The notes below the pieces were generated by a model that searched no databases, was not told the origin of the DNA, and worked only from the letters and a program-made list of their open reading frames with translations. The position numbers and the translations under genes are program-made. Source: Streptomyces sp. B1I3 (GTDB taxonomy: Bacteria; Actinomycetota; Actinomycetes; Streptomycetales; Streptomycetaceae). From it: 64,000 bases of DNA. Below, one piece after another: positions 18,236 to 24,918 of this stretch (its first letter is position 1; every line of letters begins with the position of its first letter). The DNA lies in assembly GCF_030816615.1 (NCBI RefSeq), contig NZ_JAUSYD010000001.1, positions 5,478,501 through 5,542,500 of the forward strand, given 5' to 3'.

Positions 18236-19473
18236 CAGAAGCCTCCGTCGTTGGTGAGCAGGTGGAGCAGGGACATGTCGGCGGGGAGGGGGTCGTCGTC
18301 CTGCCAGGTCCGGGCGAGGGTGCCGACCGCGGCGAGGTCGCCGAACAGCACCCCGCCCGCCAGCCGGTCTCCCCGGACGACGACCGTGCGGTACGCGCCC
18401 CGGGTGGCATCAGCCAGCCGGATCACGTCGTCGCCGGGCAACGGGCGGGAGTCGCCGAAGGCGGCCAGGTCGAGAGCGCCGGGAGTGCCGGCGGTCACAG
18501 GAGCGGCGGCGGGGGAGCGCAGCGTCAGGCGGGTCAGGGCCCGGGTGCCCCCGTACCGTGCGGGGCGTCCGGCCAGCACCTCGGCCAGCACGTCCGCCTG
18601 TTCGAGCGCCGCGCCCGCGAGCCCGTACACGGTGCCCCGGTGCTCGGCGCAGTCACCGACCGCGTGGATGTACGGGTCCGAGGTGCGCAGCTCGTCGTCG
18701 ACGACGACGCCCTTGCGGACGTCGAGACCGGCGGCCTGCGCCAGCCCGGTCCTGGGGCGGACCCCGCAGGCCAGCACCGTGATCTCGGCCTCCAGCTCGT
18801 AGCCGTCGGCCAGCTCCACGGCCCGCACCGCGGGTGTGTCCCCGTCGGTGCAGCGCAGCCCGCGCACCCGGCACTCCGTGTGCACCTCGACCCCCAGGGC
18901 CTCCAGGTGGCTCCGCAGCATCCCGGCCGCCTCGGCGTCCAGCTGGCGCTCCATGAGGTGCTCGCCCTGCTGGGCCAGCACCACCTGGGCACCGCACTCC
19001 GCCAGTGCCCGCGCCGCCGAGACCCCCAGGAGCCCGCCGCCGATGACGACGGCGCGCACGCCGGGGCGTACGGCCGCGCGCAGCGCCAGGCAGTCGTCGA
19101 GGGTCCGGAAGGGGTGCACCCCGTCCGGCAGCGTGTGGCCGAGACCCCGCAGCGGTGGCAGCACCGGGTTGGAGCCGGTGGCCAGGACGAGGTGCCCGTA
19201 TCCGATGACGCTGCCGTCGTCGCAGTGCACCAGCCGGTCGGCCCGGTCGATGCGGACGGCCCGCACCCCGCGCCGCACCTCGGCGGGCGGGAGCGCGATG
19301 ACGTCCGGCTCGTACCGGCCGGCGAGTACCTCGGCCAGGAGCACCCTGTTGTACGGTGCGTGCTCCTCCTCGCCGATGACGGTGACACCGGGGACCCGGC
19401 CGGCGAGCCGTGCGCCCGCCATCCCGGCGCCGATCACCACCACGCGCCCCGCGTTCCCGCTCTGTGTACTCAT
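18235..19473 (-). CDS. FAD/NAD(P)-dependent oxidoreductase of the nitrite-reductase operon
   Basis: A 412-residue flavoprotein, homologous to the N-terminal half of NirB: FAD site VVVIGAGMAGARLAGRV at residues 11-27, NAD site VVIGGGLLGVSAARALAE near 145, and the second FAD motif YIHAVGDCAEHRGTVYGLAG near 265. It lacks the siroheme domain. It is the first gene of the operon and shares one base with nirB. It may serve as an electron donor for NirB or for the separately encoded NasA nitrate reductase, which has no reductase subunit of its own here; this is inference. No strong Shine-Dalgarno is present. Confidence 0.88.
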   Translation of the reverse strand: MSTQSGNAGRVVVIGAGMAGARLAGRVPGVTVIGEEEHAPYNRVLLAEVLAGRYEPDVIALPPAEVRRGVRAVRIDRADRLVHCDDGSVIGYGHLVLATGSNPVLPPLRGLGHTLPDGVHPFRTLDDCLALRAAVRPGVRAVVIGGGLLGVSAARALAECGAQVVLAQQGEHLMERQLDAEAAGMLRSHLEALGVEVHTECRVRGLRCTDGDTPAVRAVELADGYELEAEITVLACGVRPRTGLAQAAGLDVRKGVVVDDELRTSDPYIHAVGDCAEHRGTVYGLAGAALEQADVLAEVLAGRPARYGGTRALTRLTLRSPAAAPVTAGTPGALDLAAFGDSRPLPGDDVIRLADATRGAYRTVVVRGDRLAGGVLFGDLAAVGTLARTWQDDDPLPADMSLLHLLTNDGGF

Positions 19474-19496
19474 GGAAAAGAGACTGCGGGGCCGGT

Positions 19497-19534
19497 GTTA
19501 CCCGACCGCATCCCTCCTGTTTCCCTGGAGGAAC
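19497..19534 (-). promoter_or_regulatory. GlnR-like box array upstream of the nitrite reductase operon
   Basis: On the minus strand four pentamers are spaced exactly 6 bases apart: GTTCC, GAAAC, GATGC, GTAAC. The Streptomyces GlnR operator is gTnAC-n6-GaAAC repeated with the same spacing. The array ends 24 bases before the ATG at 19473 and also lies in the promoter region of the divergent TSUP gene. GlnR control of nirB is established in S. coelicolor; this site is inferred from the motif. Confidence 0.7.
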
Positions 19535-19612
19535 CTTGCGCTCAGCGCGCGCACCTGCCTCCTGTGAGGGCCGGGCGGACCGGCGGGACCGGAGCCGGTT
19601 AGGGTCGCGGTC

Positions 19613-20404
19613 ATGCCCGAGACGACGCTGACCACCCTTGTCCTCCTGTGCCTGGCCGCAGCCGCGGCCGGCTGGATCGACGCGGTGGTGGGCGGTGGCG
19701 GGCTCCTCCTGCTGCCCGCGCTGCTCCTGGGCCTGCCCCACGTGCCGGCCGCCCAGGTCCTCGGCACCAACAAGGCGGTCGCCATCGTCGGCACCACGGG
19801 CGCCGCCGTCACCTACGTGCGCAGGGCGCCGGTCCAGGTGGGCACCGCCGTGCGGATCGGGCTGACGGCGCTGGCCGGATCGATGACCGGTGCCTTCTTC
19901 GCCGCCGGGATCAGCAGCGACGTGCTGCGCCCGGTGATCATGGTGGTGCTCCTCGGCGTGGCGGCCTTCGTGATGCTGCGGCCGTCGTTCGGCACGGCGG
20001 CGGCCGGTGACGGGGAGGGCCGGAAGGTGACCCGGGCCCGTACGGTCACCGCCGTCGTGCTGGTCGGCGGCGGCATCGGCTTCTACGACGGGCTGTTCGG
20101 CCCTGGTACCGGCACCTTCCTGGTGCTGGCGCTGACCGCGGTGCTCCACCTCGACCTGGTCACCGCGTCCGCCAACGCCAAGATCGTGAACGTGTGCACC
20201 AACGCCGGTGCGCTGGCGATGTTCGCCTACCAGGGCACCGTGCTGTGGCAGCTCGCCGCGCTCATGGCCGTGTTCAACCTGGCGGGCGGCATGGCGGGGG
20301 CGCACATGGCCCTCAGGAAGGGCAGCGACTTCGTCCGCGGGGTGCTGCTGGTCGTGGTGTTCTCGCTCGTCGCCAAGCTCGGCTTCGACCAGTGGACCGG
20401 CTGA
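19613..20404 (+). CDS. TSUP-family (TauE/SafE) membrane permease
   Basis: A 263-residue integral membrane protein with the family start AAAGWIDAVVGGGGLLLLPALL and the second repeat GGGIGFYDGLFGPGTGTFLVLAL, giving about 8 helices in two homologous halves. TSUP proteins export sulfite, organosulfonates or related anions. It is divergent from the nitrite reductase operon and shares its GlnR-like control region, so a role in anion traffic linked to nitrogen or sulfur assimilation is possible but unproven. Its TGA stop abuts the sortase stop on the other strand (TGATCA). Confidence 0.88.
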   Translation: MPETTLTTLVLLCLAAAAAGWIDAVVGGGGLLLLPALLLGLPHVPAAQVLGTNKAVAIVGTTGAAVTYVRRAPVQVGTAVRIGLTALAGSMTGAFFAAGISSDVLRPVIMVVLLGVAAFVMLRPSFGTAAAGDGEGRKVTRARTVTAVVLVGGGIGFYDGLFGPGTGTFLVLALTAVLHLDLVTASANAKIVNVCTNAGALAMFAYQGTVLWQLAALMAVFNLAGGMAGAHMALRKGSDFVRGVLLVVVFSLVAKLGFDQWTG

Positions 20405-21055
20405 TCACCGCACTTCGGTGAGGTGGGCGTACACCACCACGTTGCCCAGGTATCCGGTCTTCCGGCTGTAACCCCCACCGCAGGTGATGAGCCGCAGCGA
20501 GGCGTGCGACGAGGGACCGTAGACCCGCTGGTCGGGGAAGTCGTCGTTCCGGTACACCTCGACCGCGTCGACGGCGAAGACGGCGGTCCGGCCGTCCGCG
20601 CGGTCGATCTCGACGGGGTTGCCCTTCCTCAGGGAACCGAGGGAGTAGAAGACGGACGGCCCCTCGGCTCCGTCGACATGACCGGCGACGATCGCGGTGC
20701 CCTTCGCGCCCGGTGGAGTGCCCTCGGCGAACCAGCCCGCGACGTTGCGGTCGCGGGCGGGCGGTACGTCGAGGCTGCCGTCCGCGCCCAGTCCCAGCCG
20801 CATCATGGGCGCGTCCACACCGATGCCCGGGATGCGGATGCGGACCGGCTCGGCGGGCAGGAGGGGTCGGGCCCGGTGTGCCCCCGGCCGTGGCCCGGGG
20901 GCGGCGGCGAACGCCTCGGCCGTGGCCGGCTGCGGCGGGACGATCCGGTGGGTCACACCGTTCTGGATCAGCCAGAGGCCACAGATCACGGCGATGCCCA
21001 CCAGCCAGGCCCTGGCCCGCAGGGCCGTCGGGTCCGTCGTGGTCGTCTCGTTCAC
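20405..21055 (-). CDS. Class F-type sortase
   Basis: Membrane-anchored cysteine transpeptidase of 216 residues. One N-terminal helix (WLVGIAVICGLWLI) is followed by a sortase domain with the catalytic His in IVAGHVDG, Cys in LRLITCGGG and Arg in GYSRKTGYLG. The GTG at 21055 (VNETTTTDP) was chosen; the longer frame overlaps the upstream gene. It lies 22 bp downstream of a secreted, membrane-tailed protein gene on the same strand, a likely partner. The class assignment rests on length and the PEPVRIRIPGIGVDAP-like entry and is moderate. Confidence 0.88.
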   Translation of the reverse strand: MNETTTTDPTALRARAWLVGIAVICGLWLIQNGVTHRIVPPQPATAEAFAAAPGPRPGAHRARPLLPAEPVRIRIPGIGVDAPMMRLGLGADGSLDVPPARDRNVAGWFAEGTPPGAKGTAIVAGHVDGAEGPSVFYSLGSLRKGNPVEIDRADGRTAVFAVDAVEVYRNDDFPDQRVYGPSSHASLRLITCGGGYSRKTGYLGNVVVYAHLTEVR

Positions 21056-21077
21056 GGTGCCGTCCCGACCGCTCCGC

Positions 21078-21836
21078 TCAGCCGGCCTGGGTCCCGTGCG
21101 CACGGCGGCGGATCCCGTGCGCACGACGGCGTACGAGCAGGACCCCGGCGAGCGTTGCCGCTCCCAGGACCCCGGCGCCCGCGGCGATGCGGGTGGTGTC
21201 GGGGCCGACGCTCCCGCCGACACCCGTCCTGACGTGCCCGGAGGGCCGGTCCGGCCACGCACCGGACGGAGTCGCGGGCTCGGGCCGGACCTCCGGTCCG
21301 GAATCCGGCACGGTGCCGGTCCCGGCCCCGGGTGTCGTCCCCGGCTCCGGCCGGGTCCACGGCTCCGCCGAGGTGCCCGGTTCCGGCTCGGTCTCCGCCT
21401 CCGGCCCGGTGCCCGGCTTCGGCCGGGCGGAGGAACCCGTGGGAGAGACCGCTGGGGAGCTACCTGCGGAGGCCGCCGTCACCTCGAGATCACCGGTCGC
21501 CTCCTTGCCGTCGTCGCAGAAGACACCGACGGCGTACGAACCCGGCTCGGCCTCCTGCGGGACGGTGAACCTGCCGGTAGCCGCCTCCCCGGAGGTGCCG
21601 GGCCCCAGCTCGAACTCCCCGGCCTCCAGCTCCGCCGCGTCACCGAAGCCCGCCCCGGCGGCACCGCAGGCGGTGGTGGTCACGGTGACCGCGGCACCCG
21701 GCGCGGCTGTCGCCGGGGCGAACCCGAGCCGGCCGGGGTCGTCCGCGTGGGCGGACGGGGCGGCGGCGAGGCCGAGCACGGCGGCGGTGAGGGCCGCGGC
21801 GGCGGTACCGGTCACGAGACGGGCAGGGCTGCGCAT
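21078..21836 (-). CDS. Secreted Pro/Glu-rich protein with C-terminal membrane anchor
   Basis: A 252-residue protein: Sec signal peptide (residues 1-31, ending PSAHA), a small beta-rich domain with one Cys pair, a long Pro/Glu/Thr/Gly-rich linker (about 128-200), one hydrophobic helix (AAGAGVLGAATLAGVLLV) and a basic tail with a duplicated RRRAHG. The helix-plus-basic-tail layout resembles sortase substrates, yet no LPxTG or LAxTG motif precedes it; the nearest sequence is GGSVGPDTTR. It is probably co-transcribed with the sortase. Function unknown. Confidence 0.8.
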   Translation of the reverse strand: MRSPARLVTGTAAAALTAAVLGLAAAPSAHADDPGRLGFAPATAAPGAAVTVTTTACGAAGAGFGDAAELEAGEFELGPGTSGEAATGRFTVPQEAEPGSYAVGVFCDDGKEATGDLEVTAASAGSSPAVSPTGSSARPKPGTGPEAETEPEPGTSAEPWTRPEPGTTPGAGTGTVPDSGPEVRPEPATPSGAWPDRPSGHVRTGVGGSVGPDTTRIAAGAGVLGAATLAGVLLVRRRAHGIRRRAHGTQAG

Positions 21837-22130
21837 GGGAATCCTCCGGGCAGACGGATGTGTCCTGCCTCCGAGACAACGGGTGGTCTCCGGCCGCCGC
21901 CTGCTGACACTGAATCAGCTTTCACCCGTTCGGCCGCCGGTACGGCCCCGGAACGCGCGCTCCCGCGCAGGTCGCGGCGGTGACTCGGCCGGTTCGGGCC
22001 GCCCGGTGCCGATCGGGTGACGGCGTCTCACCGCACTGTGACGTGTATCACATGCATGTCGTTGCGGTTCCCGGGCACACGTTTGTCACTCCCCCACGGG
22101 AACGGCGAGTCCCTCGCCGCCCCCACGGCT
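21837..22130. other. Intergenic region with a CRP-like palindrome
   Basis: 294 bp without a gene. At 22037-22052 it contains TGTGA-N6-TCACA, an exact match to the enteric CRP consensus and close to the S. coelicolor Crp motif GTG-N6-GNCAC. It lies about 200 bp upstream of the secreted-protein/sortase pair, which is the only gene set it could drive directly. Confidence 0.55.
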
Positions 22131-22172
22131 ACCGCCCTCACCGCCCTCCCCCCCGGGCGCAGTGAGGGCGGT
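22131..22172 (-). terminator. Hairpin terminator after the DUF5990-like gene
   Basis: An 11-bp perfect stem (22131-22141 with 22162-22172), starting one base beyond the stop of the minus-strand gene at 22174. Confidence 0.75.
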
Positions 22173-22173
22173 G

Positions 22174-22635
22174 TCATGTCCCGTCCGTGGCGGACCACGT
22201 GATGTCCGGCGGGCGCACGCGGGCGCACCGCGGCAGCCCCTTGCCGTCGGTCAGACGCAACCGCGCGGTGAGGTGGCCGGTCAGCGCGGCGGCCTGGAGG
22301 ACGGCCGGGTCGATGTCGCCGATCATCAGCTTGGCGCGCCGGAACATGGTGAACGTTCCGGCCTCGTCCACGGTGCCCCAGGACAGGTAGACGAAGTGCC
22401 CGCCCAGCCGGTGCTGGATGTAGGGGCCGGCGACCTCGATGCCGTCCGGGCCGGGCGTCGTCGTGCAGTCCAGGGTCCAGGAGGCGCGGGGAGCGTCCCC
22501 CGGATGCGGGTCGAGCAGCTCGCCCGGACGGTCCTTGCGCTGTACGCCCACGTGGATGTTGCCGAAGCCGGCGAAGTCGGTCCCGGGCCCGCAGGCGCGC
22601 CCGGGGAGGTCTGAACCTTCGATGTGGATCTGCAT
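22174..22635 (-). CDS. DUF5990-like conserved protein
   Basis: A 153-residue soluble protein beginning MQIHIEGSDLPGRACGPG, then NIHVGVQRKDRPGELLDPHPGD and GPYIQHRLGGHFVYLSWGTVD. The pattern matches actinobacterial proteins I recall as DUF5990; not searched. No catalytic motif or membrane helix is visible, and function is unknown. ATG at 22635 was preferred over 22653 because the family begins MQI. It may be co-transcribed with the aminotransferase-like gene 28 bp upstream. Confidence 0.72.
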   Translation of the reverse strand: MQIHIEGSDLPGRACGPGTDFAGFGNIHVGVQRKDRPGELLDPHPGDAPRASWTLDCTTTPGPDGIEVAGPYIQHRLGGHFVYLSWGTVDEAGTFTMFRRAKLMIGDIDPAVLQAAALTGHLTARLRLTDGKGLPRCARVRPPDITWSATDGT

Positions 22636-22663
22636 GCGCCCATGCTCCTGCACGCGAGGAGGT

Positions 22664-23458
22664 TCAGACGGCCTCCGCGGGAGTCTCCTCGTACACCCGC
22701 CCGAGGAACCGCATCAGCTCCTCGTCCACCTCGAAGACCGCGTCGTCGATCCGGTGGACGGGTGCGATCCCCTGGGAGTTGGTGACGAACGCGGCCCGGT
22801 ACGCGCCCAGGCCGTCCAGTGTCACCGGCCGCCGGGCCGACGGCTGGTCCGTCCCGGCGAGGCCGCGTTCGAGGAGCGCCATGGTGATGCCGGTCAGCGC
22901 CGGGGCGTCGGGCCAGACCACCGAAGCGCCCATGAGGAAGCCGACGTTGGTGATCGCACCCTCGGTCACCACCCCGCCGGGCAGGGTCAGCAGCGCCTCG
23001 TCGAAGCCCGACCTCGCCGCCGACCGGCCGTAATAGGTCTGGCCGAACTCGCCGGGACGTTTGATGTGCGGCACGGCGCGGGCGTACGGCACGGACATCA
23101 GGCCCTTGGGCGCGGTGGACATCCGCGCGGGCTCCCGCACGGTCACCATGAGCGTCGTGGCCGTGGCGCCCGGCGGCATGAAGCCGTGCACGCGGACCGA
23201 CGCGTCCCGCGTCCCGGCGCCGTCGAGAGCGTGCGCGATCGACGCGCGCACCCGGTCCGCGTCCATCGGCAGGCCGAACAACTCCCGGTTCGCGGAGTCC
23301 AGCCGGTCCAGGTGCAGTCCGAGGCCGCGCACCGCACGGTCCCTGACCTGCATGGCCGTGAAGTGGCCGTAGCCGGCGAACGCCGGGATGCGCAGATCCC
23401 CGGCGGTCGCCGGGCGGCCGTCGAATTCCACGTACGGCTCCGGTGCGGCAGGTGTCAT
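22664..23458 (-). CDS. PLP-dependent aminotransferase class IV family protein
   Basis: A 264-residue fold-type IV protein, related to branched-chain aminotransferase and aminodeoxychorismate lyase. Evidence: VEFDGRPATAGDLRIPAFAGYGHFT at the start, a Lys candidate in PHIKRPGEFGQTYYGR, and the phosphate-binding region DEALLTLPGGVVTEGAITNVGF. The ATG at 23458 was chosen; the much longer open frame overlaps the divergent promoter and is non-coding. Divergent from an FMN reductase, and the SoxR-like box between them could affect both. The exact substrate is unknown. Confidence 0.85.
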   Translation of the reverse strand: MTPAAPEPYVEFDGRPATAGDLRIPAFAGYGHFTAMQVRDRAVRGLGLHLDRLDSANRELFGLPMDADRVRASIAHALDGAGTRDASVRVHGFMPPGATATTLMVTVREPARMSTAPKGLMSVPYARAVPHIKRPGEFGQTYYGRSAARSGFDEALLTLPGGVVTEGAITNVGFLMGASVVWPDAPALTGITMALLERGLAGTDQPSARRPVTLDGLGAYRAAFVTNSQGIAPVHRIDDAVFEVDEELMRFLGRVYEETPAEAV

Positions 23459-23507
23459 GTGCTCCACGCTAAGGGCTCCCGTCCGGCTGCAGGACGGCGG
23501 GCTTGAC

Positions 23508-23523
23508 CTCAACCATGGTTGAG
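23508..23523. promoter_or_regulatory. SoxR-like operator
   Basis: A perfect 16-base palindrome CTCAACCATGGTTGAG that overlaps a TTGACC -35-like element and sits 17 bases before the FMN reductase start. MerR-family SoxR boxes have this form (CCTCAA...TTGAGG). In S. coelicolor SoxR controls an NADPH-dependent FMN reductase gene, which fits this neighbour. Confidence 0.7.
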
Positions 23524-23540
23524 ACGTGAGTGTGTGACGC

Positions 23541-24098
23541 ATGGACACCACCACGCCCGCTCCCGCCACATCCACCGGCCCGCTCAAGGTGGCCGCCATC
23601 CTCGGCAGCAACCGCGAGGGCCGATTCGGTCCCGTGATCGCCGACTGGTTCCTCGACCGGGCGGCCGGCCACCCCGGCATCGACATCGAACTGATCGACG
23701 TGGCCCGGCCCGGATCCGCCTCCGCCCTGCTGGCCCGGGCCGACGCCTTCGTCGTAGTGACCCCCGAGTACAACCACTCGTTCCCGGCCCCGCTGAAGCA
23801 CCTCATCGACGCGCACTTCACCGAATGGCAGGCGAAGCCCGTCGCCTTCGTCTCGTACGGCGGTGTCTCGGGCGGCCTGCGGGCGGTCGAGCACCTGCGC
23901 CTCGTCTTCAGCGAGCTGCACGCCGTCCCCGTACGCGACACCGTCTCCTTCCACCACGCGGGCGCCCTCTTCGACGACCGGGGCCGGCCGAAGGACCCGG
24001 CGCCCTGCGACGCCGCGGCCAAGACGATGCTCGACCAGCTCGTGTGGTGGGGCCGGTCCCTGCGCGAGGCGAGGGAGCGGCACCCGTACGGCGGCTGA
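23541..24098 (+). CDS. NADPH-dependent FMN reductase family protein
   Basis: A 185-residue flavodoxin-like oxidoreductase. The phosphate loop is AAILGSNREGRFGPVIADW near residues 18-36; the flavin loop is VVVTPEYNHSFPAPLKHLID; then FVSYGGVSGGLRAVEHLR. Such enzymes reduce flavins, quinones or redox-active pigments. The SoxR-like box immediately upstream points to induction by redox-cycling compounds. Single gene between the divergent aminotransferase and cutA. Confidence 0.9.
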   Translation: MDTTTPAPATSTGPLKVAAILGSNREGRFGPVIADWFLDRAAGHPGIDIELIDVARPGSASALLARADAFVVVTPEYNHSFPAPLKHLIDAHFTEWQAKPVAFVSYGGVSGGLRAVEHLRLVFSELHAVPVRDTVSFHHAGALFDDRGRPKDPAPCDAAAKTMLDQLVWWGRSLREARERHPYGG

Positions 24099-24163
24099 CC
24101 CGGTCCGGGGCCGACAATCGGGGAGCACGTGAGCTCGTACGCCGAGAGGACCGAGGAGACGGG

Positions 24164-24502
24164 ATGACCGAGCCGGCATGGCTGACCGTACTGACCACGA
24201 CGGACAGCGAGGAGAAGGCCCACACATTGGCCCAGGGCGCGGTGGAGGCACGCCTCGCCGCCTGCGCCCAGATTTCCGCGCCCGTCCGCTCGGTCTACCG
24301 GTGGCAGAACGCCATCGAGACGACCGAGGAGTGGCAGGTGCTGTTCAAGACGACGGCACAGCGCTACGACGAACTGGAGGCCCACCTCGTCGCGGCGCAC
24401 GACTACGACACCCCGGAGATCATCGCGACACCCGTCGTACGCGGCAGCGCCCGCTACCTCGCCTGGGTGACGGCTCAGACCGCACCCCCGGCGGCGCTGT
24501 GA
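24164..24502 (+). CDS. cutA: Divalent cation tolerance protein CutA
   Basis: A small trimeric protein of 112 residues with the family features LTVLTTTDSEEKAHTLAQG, RLAACAQI, YRWQNAIETTEEWQVLFKT and DYDTPEIIATPV. Linked to metal tolerance in enteric bacteria, but the molecular role is unclear. ATG at 24164 with GAGGAGA about 5 bases upstream. Its stop overlaps (GTGA) the start of a decayed gamma-glutamylcyclotransferase gene, so the two were once coupled. Confidence 0.92.
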   Translation: MTEPAWLTVLTTTDSEEKAHTLAQGAVEARLAACAQISAPVRSVYRWQNAIETTEEWQVLFKTTAQRYDELEAHLVAAHDYDTPEIIATPVVRGSARYLAWVTAQTAPPAAL

Positions 24503-24918
24503 CCGACGCGGAGCTGCCGTTCCTCGTCCACGGCACGCCGCTGCCCGGCGAGCGCGACCACGACCGCTTCCTCCGGGACCGCTTCCTCCGGGAGCGCACG
24601 GCCGGCGGCCGGCCGGCCGCGCTCCCCGGCGCCCTCCTTCACGCAGGGCCCGGCTCCCCGTAGGCCGTCGACGGCCACGGTTCGGTCCGCGGCGCGTTCG
24701 TCACCGCCGTGCCGCACGCGTACGGAGAACTGCTGGGCTCCTCGACGACGTGGCAGAAGACCTGGACCCGGCCCATCCGCCGCACTCCGTGCGAGCGGGT
24801 GGGCCGGCGGGTACCCCCCGGCTCCACCCCGGGCGGGCCCGTCCGGGGCCTGCGTCCACCTCGCCGTCACCCGCGCCCTGCGCACCGGCCACGCCCCACC
24901 GCCCGGGGGAGAGCCGGC
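24499..24918 (+). pseudogene. Decayed gamma-glutamylcyclotransferase (AIG2-like)
   Basis: The frame opens as MTDAELPFLVHGTPLPGERDHD, a family N-terminus, but meets TAG at 24661-24663 where a Tyr codon is expected (GSP-stop-AVDGHGSVRG). The same frame continues with VTAVPHAYGELLG; a missing base then moves the signal to DDVAEDLDPAHP, another indel gives CERVGRRV, and a last segment reads VHLAVTRALRTGHA. At least one nonsense substitution and two or three indels are present, so this is a true pseudogene, not only a read error. GTG start overlaps the cutA stop. Confidence 0.75.

Noticed and set aside
15641..18802. Very long plus-strand open frame opposite nirB and its neighbour
   Set aside because: Product is repetitive Arg/Ala/Val/Asp with no motifs, while the other strand encodes intact NirB.
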